This document shows, in pieces, positions 1 to 11,214 of a DNA stretch of 64,000 nt. The notes under the pieces were generated by a model that did no database searches, was not told the DNA's origin, and saw only the letters and a program-made list of their open reading frames with translations. Both the position numbers and the translations under genes were made by a program. The first letter of the stretch is position 1. Every line of letters starts with the position of its first letter. The stretch is from Gliomastix tumulicola. Its lineage: Eukaryota; Ascomycota; Sordariomycetes; Hypocreales; Bionectriaceae. The DNA is taken from NCBI GenBank assembly GCA_001599755.1, contig BCHX01000001.1, positions 2,480,001 to 2,544,000 of the forward strand, in the 5' to 3' direction.

Positions 1-907
1 TGAACCTGACTCTAAGAAAAGGCGTCATGTGGCTGAGTGGTTGCCTTGCATCGCATACCCAGCCAGTCTGCCTCATATCTTCGTAGTAGCGGGAGCTCTC
101 CCACTGCTAGCCAGGTGTCAGCGTGATGACATCTTCCATCGCGCAGCAGTAGCACAGCAGGGGAGTTTAACGCGAGGTACCGCCCAGGTCCCTCCCGCCG
201 GCATCCAAGCGCCGAGTAGACTCCGCCTGTACTTCTTGCGTGGTCTCCAACAGCCCGCGCTATGCAGTGCCGTCCCATTTTTGGTGTGCACCGCCTGTTC
301 TTCTTGCACGTTCGATCGCCAGGCTTCTCTCCAGCCGATCCCTTGCATCGTGTGGTCGTTCTTTCTTCCTCTCCTTCCACCTCGTTGTACATCTTGTCCC
401 CAGATATTTCTTCATTTCCCCTCTCTTCTTGTTCTTCTTTTTTTCATAGCCCTAAAGCACGTTCGGCAAAAGCAGCTGCCGTGCCCTTTCCTTTTTTCCC
501 CGTCTTCCCCCTAAACCCCGTTTCGTTCGACCCTGAAACTTGGGAGCCTCGCTCTGTCCTCCAATACGCCACGCCGCATCTTCCTCTCTCTTCCCCTTAC
601 AATTTCGCCCACCCCAAACAACAAGATTACGAGGCTGCCCTTCCTCCCGGAACCATCCCAAGACCCTTCTAACTAGCATATCTTACGACAAGTTCTTCGC
701 CGATCGGTCGTCGTTTGCGAAAAGTATCGGACTACCTGCATCCAATAGAACAGGAGGAAGAATTTCTAGCCGAGGTGGTGGGGGGATCAGCCGTTTGCCT
801 AGACAGCTTTTGCCTGTCGCGCGACTACGAGGACGACGACGAGCGCGCGCGTGCGGAAAGGCAACGATACCTGAAGAAGGGGGAGGACGAAGGAGAGCGG
901 AAAAAGG
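1..907. other. gene-free left edge and 5' flank of the STIMATE-type gene
   Basis: I see no convincing gene here. The stretch is rich in C and T, particularly about 340-620 (runs such as ttcttcttttttt), as is common just upstream of start codons in filamentous fungi. Short overlapping open frames exist on both strands but none resembles a protein family. It probably holds the promoter and 5' leader of the gene starting at 908. Confidence 0.5.
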
Positions 908-2226
908 ATGCTGTCTTCTTCCGGGGCGAATGCCCTGCTGAGCAGCAGCAACATGGCAGCTAGGGGGGCAGCGTCCGGCGATGGCTCACCAGCGTCTGCG
1001 GTCGTCGAGGTCGCCGTCGCGACAGCCGTGGCCGTGGCTGCTGCTGCTGCCGCTGCGGCATCGTCCGACTCCGACTCCGACCCGACAAAGGACGAGCCGC
1101 AGGGGGAGTGCCGTCTCATGGGCCCGTTTGCGCTCATCGTGCAGGCGGCGCTCGGCGCCCTGGCGCTCCTGTCGCTGGTGTACAAGCGGTGGCGCGAGAG
1201 GCCGCAGCGGCCGCTCAAGATCTGGTTCTTCGACGTGTCGAAGCAGGTGTTTGGCTCGGTGCTGGTGCACATCGCCAACATCTTCATGTCGCTGCTGACG
1301 AGCGGGCGGTTCAGCGTCAAGATGGAGCCGGGCGCGGCGGCGACGGCGGCGGTGAGCAGGCTGTTGGCTAGGGACGACGAGCCTTATGTTCCCAACCCGT
1401 GCTCGTTCTACCTCCTGAACCTGGCCATCGACGTAAGCTACTCCTCCCATTCATACCTCTCTCCCCCCCCTCCCACAGCTATAGCTAACCATACTAACCT
1501 CTACAGACCACCATCGGAATCCCGATCCTCATCATCCTCCTCCGCATCACCACCGGCCTCGTCGCCCTCACGCCCCTGGGCAAGCCCGTCGACTCCATCC
1601 AGTCCGGCAACTACGGCCACCCGCCCAACGCCTGGTGGTGGCTCAAGCAGTCCGTCATCTACTTCATCGGCCTCTTCGGCATGAAGCTCTGCGTCCTCAT
1701 CATCTTCCTCGTCCTGCCCTGGATCTCCAAGGTCGGCGACTGGGCCCTCGGCTGGACCGAGGGCAACGAGCGCCTGCAGATCGCCTTCGTCATGATGATC
1801 TTCCCGCTCATCATGAACGCCATGCAGTACTACATCATCGACTCCTTCATCAAGAAGAAGGAGGGCGGCGACGGCACGGAGACGGCCGCGAGCGGCCACG
1901 AGCGGCTGCCCGGCGAGGATCCCGACAACGACGAGCGTAGGGCGTTTGGCGAGGATGCCGAGGGTGCCGAGGAGCTGCTCACGGGCGCCAACAGCGAGGA
2001 TGACGACGACGACGATGACGACGATCGTCGGAGAGACGGCGGAGAGTCCCGACGCGGCAGCAAGAAGCAGCAGCATCATCACCACCGGCTGAGCCTCGGC
2101 GGCGAGGACGAGTACGATCCCGACAAGGACGGCGAGGCGCCCACGGTGATTGGCAGCGCCAGCAGCTCCAACAGGCTGCAGACGTCGGTCAAGGTCGTCC
2201 AGCCGGAGCTGTTTCCCAAGGAGTAA
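908..2226 (+). CDS. STIMATE/YPL162C-type vacuolar or ER multi-pass membrane protein
   Basis: Two exons, 908-1432 and 1507-2226, joined over a 74-nt intron (GTAAGC...ACAG), give about 414 residues. An Ala/Val-rich N-terminus and an acidic Ser/Asp stretch come before at least five hydrophobic segments: about residues 71-92, 113-131, 165-195, 215-245 and 260-285. The pattern, with PLKIWFFDVSKQ after the first segment and IGIPILIILLRITTGLVALT after the intron, matches the STIMATE family (yeast YPL162C, animal STIMATE, the latter linked to ER-plasma membrane calcium signalling). The cytosolic tail is long, charged and low complexity: an eight-residue Asp run near 1999-2025, then His-rich and Ser-rich tracts. 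The role in this fungus is inferred from family only. The ATG at 908 is the first in-frame one; ATG 953 would trim only the extreme N-terminus. Confidence 0.85.
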
Positions 2227-2939
2227 AACTACTAGTGCACTGGCATTCATAGCGAGCATCTTTGACTTTTTCTTTTTGGCTTCATTGGGGGTTTTCTCTC
2301 TACATTTGTCTAGATACACACATACAACTAACTACACGGGTGTAATACACGGGAGGTGCGGCGGTCACCAGCACCGAGCTTGGCCTTGTACATACAACCT
2401 CATTCTCTTCTCCAATCTGGCTGGACTCTTGTGATTTCGTGGTCCTTACTGTGTGATAGTGAGCAAGAGTGTGATGTCGTAGACGTCTGTGACCACCATT
2501 ATTCAGGGGACCAGCAGAGCAGGGTTGCTTGCATCTAGCGACACCAGCAAGCCGACGGACTGTAGTAATCACAGCACCCTCGGGCCAAGAGGTCAACATT
2601 TCACATTAGACGAAACAAAACATCAATAATAAACACAATAATGACCTGGAATGATATCTTCAACTTGAAAATTGGTTTCATCAAGAAACTCCATGGAAGT
2701 GTACAAAGGACACATCTAGATCCAAACGTGTCCACTATATCCAGAATCGAAGCAAATCCAACTAACTGTCTTCTCACTAGAAGACAAGGCTCGCCGCCGT
2801 AAAACGCCGATGATGGGGCGAGGGCCCTGTTCCCCCCTCTGATATATATATACCCATGATACCGTTATATAACAATGTTTTCAACGAAAGACTAGAAAGT
2901 AGAAAAGAGAAGAAAAAGAAAAAAAACGACTGGCATCAC
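2227..2939. other. convergent spacer between the STIMATE-type and fibroin-3-like genes
   Basis: The two flanking genes end toward each other, so this 713-bp stretch should hold both 3' untranslated regions. It is comparatively AT-rich near 2620-2680 and 2850-2930, with a TATATATATA tract near 2841-2851. No coding signal seen. Confidence 0.5.
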
Positions 2940-4597
2940 TCATACTCCGCTCCAGCCTTCCTGGGCCGGTCGGTATGGCTTGTATCCTGGGTATCCCTCG
3001 TTACTCGGGGCCTCGCGTGACTCGCTGGGACGACGGTCGTAGCCGTTGTCGCTCGTCTGGGGGCGCGAGAAGCCCGAGTTGAAGTCGAACCCGGAGTTGT
3101 TGACGATGGGAGACTGGGGCGGGTCCTGGTGCTGGGCGAGGGGAGACTCGACGGGGGGTCTCTGCAGAGGCCGGGGAGACTGGGCGTATTGTCGGTCAGG
3201 GCCGGGCGACTGTGTTCGGTTGAAGTTGTCTCTCGTGGGACTGTATGGCTGTCGGCCGTAGCCAGGGCCGCCGGGGCCAGGAGACCCTCGCGGGGGTCGG
3301 CCGTAGGGATCACCGTGCGGCCGAGGAGATTGTCTCGGGCCAGGAGATCTGGGACCGGGAGAGTTCCTCATCGTGGGATCGGGGCCGTGGGCACCTCGGT
3401 AGCCTGCAAGCTGACTCGGACCAGGGCTGGCCCCCCTGGAGCCGTACGGGGCCTCTCCTGTGTTCTGTCGGTGCATACCATAGCCCGGTCCGGGCTGAGG
3501 CTCGGGGTTGTAGGCATCCCTGGAACCGTAGTCGTTGGCCTGAGGCATATCGACGTAGCCACCGTTCATGCGGTTGTTGGGGCCATTTGTGCGGTAGCTC
3601 GGGGCGGGCGAGTTTCTGCCGCCCGCCATAGGAGCCATGCCGGCCGGGGGAAGATCATACGGCTGGTCGAGTCCGTAATCGCCTGGCTGACCATCCAGGT
3701 TACCATAGCCCGGCTGCTGGTTGTTCATAGCATACTGGTCTCTGGGGTGTCCACCGGCGCCCATGGGACCACCGCGCATAGGACCACCGGCAGGGCTGCC
3801 CTCTGGTCGACCGAAGGGGCTCTGTGAGCGGCCATTATGCAATCCCGCAGCAGGGATGGCGCCAGGGATCGCAGAAGGTCCACCAAGGGGAGTTGGCTGG
3901 TCTGTGACGCCAGTAGTCTGCTTATTGAGGTTGTTCATCTCATGCGACTCCTCTTCCTCCAAGGCAATCTTCTTGGAGTTGGAGCCTTCCCAGCTGGGCA
4001 TCTGAGGCAGAGAATCCTCACCACCCTTCTTGGCCATGTCGAACTCGGCGTACTGCGGGGGACCAGAGCTTGGCCCGACAATGGGCGCAAATGGCTGCAT
4101 GGGGGCCTCGGTGCGGTATCCCTGATGAGGCGGGATGTAAGGCTCGTCGAGATACTTGTGCTTGCGATCGCCGGGAGTATCGCAGCATCCACAGCAGTTG
4201 CCGCAGCACTTGAAGCAGGAGAAGCAAGAACAGCAGCAGGCCTTGCCGAGACAGCAGCAGCGGACTATGCACATGACGATACTGAGAATGATTATGGACC
4301 CGACGACGATGATCGCAATGACTGGCCATCTGTGAGGAGAAATTGTCAGCTGTAAAGTTTGAAGAATTGCACATTTTGCGGCATGCATTGCACCAGCACA
4401 TACTTGCAGAAGTTGGCAGCCATGCAGTTGTCCCAACTTGACAGGGCTGTCTTGATGTCGGTAACCTTGTCCTGCGCATCGTTGATGATGTTTCTGCTGG
4501 ACAGGTGTGCAGCGATACTCCTCGCGACGCTTTCTCTCAGTCGATCCCAAGGGCCATCTTGCAGGCTCCTGGCCATGGCCGCGTCAACTGAAGACAT
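2940..4597 (-). CDS. fibroin-3-like single-pass membrane protein with Cys-rich juxtamembrane cluster
   Basis: Two exons on the minus strand, 4597-4404 and 4329-2940. The intron (GTATGT...CACAG, 74 nt) splits a Lys codon immediately before the only transmembrane segment (CK|WPVIAIIVVGSIIILS). The product is about 527 residues. A soluble N-terminus of about 65 residues precedes the membrane helix, then a dense cysteine cluster of about 16 Cys within 30 residues, plausible for palmitoylation. The rest is a long disordered tail rich in Pro, Gly, Asn, Gln, Tyr and Arg with many SPGP-like repeats. Ascomycete homologues are usually labelled 'fibroin-3 related protein'; no function is established to my knowledge. 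The next minus-strand gene (RCR type) shares a tail motif with it. Confidence 0.85.
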
Positions 4598-7149
4598 TGC
4601 GAAAGTTCCGAACCGCTAACGAGGAAATGAAATGTGCAGTGCTGGATATCAGAACTGAGTGTCGACACGGGTTGCGACTCGAAAGCTGAGTCGACAACTG
4701 ACAACAGAGCGAAGGTATGTCGGATCCTCGACGCAACAACGGCAACCCCTGGCTCTTATGGGGAGACTGTGGCAAGCAAGTCGCAAAAGTGCACAACAGT
4801 CGACGGGCTCGTAGTAAAAAAAGACAAAAGACAAGACTCTCGCCGAAACTGAGTTGTCAAAAGTGCCGGTCGCAAACTGAGTACAAGGAGCGACAGTACG
4901 GTCAGACAGTGAGACGGTGTCTCAGCGCATGCGCCTGAAAGCGATGTTCCTGGTTGGGGGAGAAACTTGGTTGATTGGTTGGTGGAGGATGTTCTAAGTC
5001 GGCGTCAAACCGTCTCAGATGGGCCGAGAGGGCTGTGCTCAATTGGCGGCAGAGAGCAACGATCGTCGGGCGTGGCCGTCGGGAGACGTGCGGGAAGTGT
5101 GGCTCGTATATGAATTGTCGGCCAGAGAGTATCGTATCGGTACGTATTTATTTTATTCGATTGTAAAGGAGCGTGTTCGGCGTCGAGCCTCGTGTCGGAC
5201 GGTTCGAGTAGAGAGCGTGTATAGAAGGCGGACAGTGGTGGACAACTTCCGAAGCTGGTTCACCCCATAGAACCTCGATCCTCGTACAACGTCCCGTCCC
5301 GTTCCAAAAACAATTCAACGTAACCAGACGAACGGGAGGAGGGACGGAGAGAGGGACGGAGCGGGAAGAAGATGGAGGGGGAGAGAATAAAAAATAAAAT
5401 AAAAAGAGGAAAAAAGAAGGCCAGGGAGCTTTGTGCAAGGAAGGACGGTGAAGGAAGGAAAGAAGCAGGGAGGGATCTTGCCTCAGCTCAAGTGACAAAT
5501 TAAACAAGCTAACTACTAGTAAGTAACCACCAGCAAACCCGAAGAAAACGAACATCCCGCAGGTATTTGCACCATAATCGAGCAGGGGTCTGGGGAACAG
5601 CGAGCAGCAGCGAAGAAAAAAACCGCCAATTTCGATTTTTTGGCGACTGATGCAGATCCCTTCTTGTGGTCCCCTCACCTTCTCGCGCCGTTTTTTTGGG
5701 ATTGGAGGCCTAAAACTCGCCAAGCGTGAAAGCGCCCCCTTTTTTAGGACCCCGACTGACTGCTAGGCTGACCATCCTTTTCGTTCTATTTTCTCTCTGC
5801 GTGTTTCAGCTGTCCAGCGTTATGCAGGTGCATGCAGCAGCACGCACATAAACGGGGACTTGGCACTGTGACTGTGACAGCCAGTGAGAGGAAGGCTCTG
5901 GCGAGAGAGAAGAAGTGAAAAAAAGGCGAATCGCCTCCTCCCCCTTTCTGCGACACCATCCCCTCTCCCTTCTGAAGCCTGAGCGTCAAGTTTGATCGTC
6001 CCAAATACTGAAAATCCCGCCTCTGCCACTTGTTTCGTCCCTTGCTCTCTCTCTCCCTCCCTCTGTTCCTCGGCGTCAGCTGCTGGATGGATGCTTGTCA
6101 CTGGCTCTCCGTCAGTTCAGGGGACCCTCGCGGGATGACGACGGTCGCTGCTCTTGGCGAGCGTACCCGCCGCCCAGGGGAGGGAAGAGGCTGCAGGACG
6201 GTACGGCGGCTCAGACTCCCCCCCTATTACGGGGTACACAGCCTCTGACGGTCCCGGCACGCACGCACTGCGTATTCCCGTTGGAGGGCTACCACGTGCC
6301 GGAGTACCGCTGGCATCTGGCCCCCCCCGGTCCTTGTCATCCCACGCCGCTGCGCGTTGGACACGCTCTCGAGGTCCATCGCAATTAACGTGCTGGAGCC
6401 CATGTCGGAGGACGACCGCTCTTCTCTTCTCCCGGACGGGCAGCTGGGCAAGCTAGACGTCTGGTGGGAGAAGGAGAAGAGCTAGCTCCTCGTGGCTCCC
6501 CTGCTGACGCTTCCCGCAGTCCCGGACATGGCATGGCATGACATTGACGACTGCCCAGTGCGCTCAGGCTTCTTGCATCATGAGAGAGCGTCATCGGCAG
6601 GCATTCTGAATATTGCAGGCCCCTTCGCGGGGAGGAAGCCCACCTTGCATTAAGTACTAATCAACCAGGGAGACTATAGTATATGAGGTAAGGAGAGTGA
6701 GGCCGCGAGTAGGAGCAGCCGCAGCAGCAGCAATAAGGAGCCCTCACGCCCCCCGAGACGTGTGTCGTCAAATTCTAGAAGGCCGTATACCTTCCACTCA
6801 TCCCAATGGCCCCGAATGATCGTCGACACAGCGGCCGAAGTGTTAAGAGGGAGCTGCCCCCTTGATATGAGCGATCCAGGACGATCTTCATCCAGAACAA
6901 AGAACAGTAACGCAACCGCCATTTCTTTCCCACCCGAGGCCGTTTCACGTCGTATATCGATGTACACCGGGAAGGGGCACGAGGCGCAGGGCAAAGTCTG
7001 ACCCGACACCCTCCCTTCCCTTTCCTTTCACCGCACGCAGACCAGAACGAGTCTCTGCGCATGCATGCCAGTCCATTTCGCCCCAACGAATGCCGCAAAC
7101 AAACAAGAGAGAGAAAAATATCAAAAAAAAAGCCCGAGACCCGTCCACC
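4598..7149. other. 2.5-kb gene-free spacer upstream of the fibroin-3-like gene
   Basis: No gene recognised. The right part should include the RCR-type gene's 3' end and the left part the fibroin-3-like gene's promoter. Purine-rich and A-rich low-complexity DNA occurs about 5330-5470. Longer open frames on either strand lack family resemblance and plausible splice structure. Confidence 0.45.
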
Positions 7150-7750
7150 TCACTTGCCACCACCCGGAGGCGGCGCCGGCGGGGGGGGATACACGTTGTC
7201 GCCGTGGTACGCGTTCGGCGGCGACTGCAGGCCCGAGTTGTACTGCTGGTGGCCGTAGTACCCGTCCTGGGCGTTGAACGTCGTGCCCGTGTATTGCGGC
7301 TCGTTGGCGCCGTACGCGGGGGGCGGGTTGTACGTCGCGCCGCCGCCGGCGCCGTAGTCCGGGTTCTGGCCGCCGGCGTAGTAGCCCGACGACTGCTGGT
7401 TGTTCATCGGGTAGCTGTTGTTGTTGTGGCCGCCGCCGGCGCCGCCGAACTTGCCCGCGTTGGGGGCCATCCAGCCGGTGCCGTAGTAGGGCGACACGCC
7501 TCGCTTGCGGCGACGGCGGGCGAGGCAGCTGTGTTTCGTCTTGTCAGCATCACACCGCCGCGACAGGAAAAAGGGGATGAGGGGTGGCTTACCAGAGCGC
7601 CAGGAGGAAGATGAGGAAAAGGAACAGCGCAGCACCGGCCAGGACCCATCGGCCCCAGTCGTTCCACCGGCTGCCACAGGTGTAAGTCCTGCCAAGGTAG
7701 TCCTGGCATCGGTAGGCTCTCGAGAAGAGCCCGTCCGCCGCGGAGTCCAT
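7150..7750 (-). CDS. RCR-type (chitin synthesis regulation / Congo red resistance) membrane protein
   Basis: Two exons, 7750-7593 and 7528-7150, with a 64-nt intron (GTAAGC...ACAG) just after the membrane helix; 178 residues. A short N-terminal domain with two cysteines (about residues 15 and 25) is followed by a hydrophobic helix at about 34-53, a basic stop-transfer run (ARRRRKR, 56-62), the family motif YYGTGWMAP (68-74), and a disordered Gly/Asn/Tyr/Pro tail. The tail has a PPAY sequence at 122-125, the PY class that recruits Rsp5-type ubiquitin ligases in yeast Rcr1/Rcr2. These proteins act in endosomal or plasma-membrane trafficking and affect cell-wall chitin; that role here is by family. 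ATG 7750 is the only start giving the complete N-terminal domain. Confidence 0.85.
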
Positions 7751-10350
7751 GTCGCTGGAGAGGGAGCGAGACCGTGTGTCTGTGTGTTTGTAACTCTCAC
7801 TCCGGCGATGAGGGAGGATTATGAGGGTCTAGGGAAGGGGAAAGGGCCTGTTAGCGAAAGAACAGGGCGTCGAAGAGTTGAAGAAGTGAAGGAATGGAAT
7901 GGGAAGAATGGAAAAAAAGGGAAAGTAAGATCGAGGAAGGGTGTTCACCAACTGGTCCCCCTTCAACTCTCAATCCCAGGATTTAGAGTTTAGAGTGCCG
8001 AACAGTTGGTGGGTCTGACGCCTTCTGCACCGGTCGGAAAGCGCAAAAGCAAATTGGGGATAAAAAAAAAACAAAGCCCCCCAAAAGCTGAGGCATGTAG
8101 GCATGGAACTCACCGTATCAACCCTGTGAGATTTCGCGAACCTCGATGGGTGTAAGATTGCGTGCGGCAAGGGGAAAATGGAAAAGCGGCACGCGTAGGA
8201 GAGAGAGACAGAGAGAGAGAGAGAAAAAAAAAAGGAGTGCTAGGGAGAAAGAAGAATGGAAGAAAGAGGAGATGTTTTTGTCTCTGTTGCTCGAGGAAAT
8301 TCCCCCCCAAGATGAGGGATGACGTGGACGGTTTGTTAGTGTCTTCGCGTTGGGCTGGGCGGGTTTCAATAGCGTCGCGGTTTATGTACTCGTAAAGGAT
8401 AAACCACCTGGCTGCGTTGCGCGTCACCACCAGAAAAAATACGATGTATATATAAATAAATAGTGAATGGCGGCCGTCATGAAGAAACTGGCGATGATGG
8501 GGATGCGACCGACCTTATGTACGTACGTGAACGGAAAAGGATATTTGGAATGTCTTGTGCTACTCAGCCCCAGAAACGTAACGTGAAGCTTCGTCCCTCT
8601 TTGTCCCAAGCCACTATTAGGTAGTTCGCTTCTCCCACCCCAGCGCAGCTCGGCACCGTCCGTCCGCTGGAAGAGCGAAAGGGCAGGTGATGAGGCTATG
8701 CTGTTTATTTGTCACGAGATTTTTCTGGCTCTCTCCTCTCTCTCGGGAATAGTAAGGCAAAGGAAGGAGAGAGAGATGCCTGGAAGCGTGGATTGAGGCT
8801 CAGTCCTGGACTCTTCAGTTCGCGAACCGGCGAGAAGGGCAAAAGTGTGGCTGTGTACCGTTATGAATCCCTTGGCGGAGGCGTCGGTGCAACTCAAATT
8901 AGGTATGGATGGGGGGCTTCACCGGCGCCGTCATCACCCGTGGCACCACCCATTCAATCTTTGGTTTTGGCGGTGAAATTGTGCGGCCCCTTCTCTCATC
9001 GTCAGGTAGATCTTGCTCTGGCCACTTTTGTTGACAACTAACAATTTTTACCCATGGGACAAATCTGATCCGCGCCCGGAGAAGCTATCCCGACCCTGGG
9101 AGCTGGAGGGATCCACAGCACCCCCGCCTCTACTGCACAGACCATCTTCGGGGTCCGTGAAGATGAGATGAGATGGGATGAACGACGACAATTGCCCACG
9201 TGAGGAAGCTCGCATCCTCAGTCACTGACTTAAGTCCGTGATGGAATCAATGTCGGGCACCGAGCTGACGAGTCGCCGACTTTTCGAATTCAGCCTCACA
9301 AGCCCCAGGGTTGAACAAGGGAGAACGCTTGCAGATTGTTGGTCATGATGCTCACTCAGTGCATCGTCTGTGGATGCAAGCAGCGAATGGGCTCCGTTTA
9401 GCCTGCTGTACCCGCTAACAACCACCTAAGAGCTGCTTGGACGCAGCCACCTGAATTCGACAACAAGCATCCGTTTCACCGAACGACAGGCGCAGAGCAT
9501 TAGCAGGCCACCGCGAATTGAACACCGACAACAAATTGAGTTGCCAAAACGTGTCAACATTGATTACTCACAGCCTGTCCTTTCCCGGTTTCTCCCATCC
9601 CTTACGTCACAACTCAACAACCATGAACCTCGTCCGCCCATCACCTACTCTGCTAGTACGTGCCGAATGCGTCACTCCCATCCCACCATCGCCACACCGT
9701 CACACCCAGACATCAGTTGCAACGCTGATGTTGATCATTAAAGTTTTTCGTTTTTTGACGCATTAACTGTGGGAGCTGTATCGTACAAAATTCCACAATG
9801 AGCAAAAAAAGAAGACCGAGAAAGAGGATGACGAAACGAGTTGAGACGAGGCCCTCGTCCCTCTCGTGTGGCAGGTATATGTCGTTTCCCCATCGCTGAC
9901 CCTTTTACGCGCTTCCCTTTTTTGCCGACTGTATATATCCCCCTCCTGGAAAATCGAACTCCAATACCCGCAATAGGATCGCTTCTGTGACGCCGTAGTT
10001 CGGACATGCTCTAAACAGAACACATCTCGTCGCTGTAGGGGACGACCAAAGTAATTCAACTCCCAAGACTCGCCGACAGTCCAGGAGACGGTCTGGTCGA
10101 AGAAAAGGGCGCCGGAGAGGCTCCCGCAAGTATGGTGTAAAGTGTGCGCCAGGGGAATAGTGCCGAGATGTCGTGAAATAACAACCGCGAAGCCGTGACG
10201 TGAAGAGTGAATAAAGAGCGCCCGTAGCGCTTCCCGAGTCGGTATAGTCGGTATATGGCGAACCCTCAAGAAGACGCTTTTTATCCTCCAAACGCCAGTG
10301 CCGCAAAACCATGAACAAAGAATAAGAGATCCCGAAACGCCCAGCTGGTA

Positions 10351-10381
<31 letters not shown>

Positions 10382-10501
10382 ACTAGAGAAGAGACGGCAT
10401 TGTCGAGGTGACAGTGCACATAGTGAGGCTAATCCTGGATAGGGACATTGTGACGAAAAAATGCATGTCCCTATTTCGTAATCGTGAATCGTTCGTTGTA
10501 T
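7751..10501. other. 2.75-kb gene-free spacer upstream of the RCR-type gene
   Basis: No protein-coding gene recognised on either strand. It contains purine-rich low complexity about 8200-8235, a (GA)n microsatellite at 10351-10377, and T-rich or A-rich short runs. The minus-strand open frame across 9763-10419 has no family resemblance and includes the microsatellite, so I do not call it. Confidence 0.45.
10351..10377. repeat. (AG)n microsatellite
   Basis: About 13 uninterrupted AG dinucleotides, about 120 bp beyond the 3' end of the small minus-strand gene, seen directly in the sequence. Confidence 0.9.
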
Positions 10502-11214
10502 TTAAAGGCCGGGCTTCGGGAACGAGTATCGGTTTCGTCGGAGCTCATCGGCGGCCTTTGCGCTCCGCTCGGCGGCCTGCTGGGCCTGCTGCTTCGCGGC
10601 GAGGGCATTGACCTTCTCGCGGGCCCTGAGAAGGCTGCTGTTGTCCTGATGCTTGAGCTTGGCGCGGATATCGTAGAGGGCCATAAGCGTGGCTGCCCGT
10701 TCGAGGTCCTCGTCGACCTAATAGTGTTGTTAGTAAGACCATCTCCAAGCCCGTCCAAGACATATCGTCGTCCCGCCTCCCAAAAACTAACGACGTACAG
10801 GAGAATCACCACGGCGAGGGGTGCCGGGAGCCGAGGTCGTCGTGGACCCAGGCCGCGAGCCCGTCGAGGCAACCATGATGCGCCGGCCAAACTTGTCGAC
10901 GGGGCCCGGCTCGGTGGACCAGGCTCGCTTCAGCATCGACGACGGCCTCTGGCCCTGCTGTGACGGGGTGGGCGACGGGGTGTTGCCGGCGGCGGCGGCA
11001 GCACCGATGCTGATCTTAGGGATATCGGTGTGGATGACGGTGGTGCTGGCGTTGACGATTGCGGCGGCGGCCTCAGGTTCCTAGATAACAGAGAGTCTCT
11101 GGTCAGCAAAGCTGTAAGGGGAATTTGTTTGCGGAAGCGTGGAAGATTGCCACTCACAGCAGCGCCGAGGTTGCTTAGGTCTGCCAGGACCTGGGAAAGT
11201 TGAAGGCTCTCCAT
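10502..11214 (-). CDS. small conserved-looking protein of unknown function
   Basis: Three exons on the minus strand: 11214-11158, 11080-10799, 10717-10502. Introns are 77 nt (GTGAGT...CTAG) and 81 nt (GTACGT...TTAG), and all phases agree, giving 184 residues. The N-terminus (MESLQLSQVLADLSNLGAA) looks like a short amphipathic helix. A disordered Ala/Ser/Thr/Pro stretch follows, with basic patches such as DKFGRRIM near residue 78. The C-terminal third, starting about residue 116 (DEDLERAATLMALYDIRAKL), is highly charged, Ala/Gln-rich and probably a coiled coil, ending RNRYSFPKPGL. The three-exon structure with an uninterrupted helical end makes a real gene likely. I do not recognise a named family and assign no function. 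Confidence 0.7.

Noticed and set aside
1501..2319. 272-codon minus-strand open frame opposite the STIMATE-type gene
   Set aside because: It is the antisense shadow of GC-rich acidic coding sequence and has only V/L/A/D repeats with no family resemblance.
9763..10419. 218-codon minus-strand open frame
   Set aside because: Starts inside the GA microsatellite and has no family resemblance or splice support.
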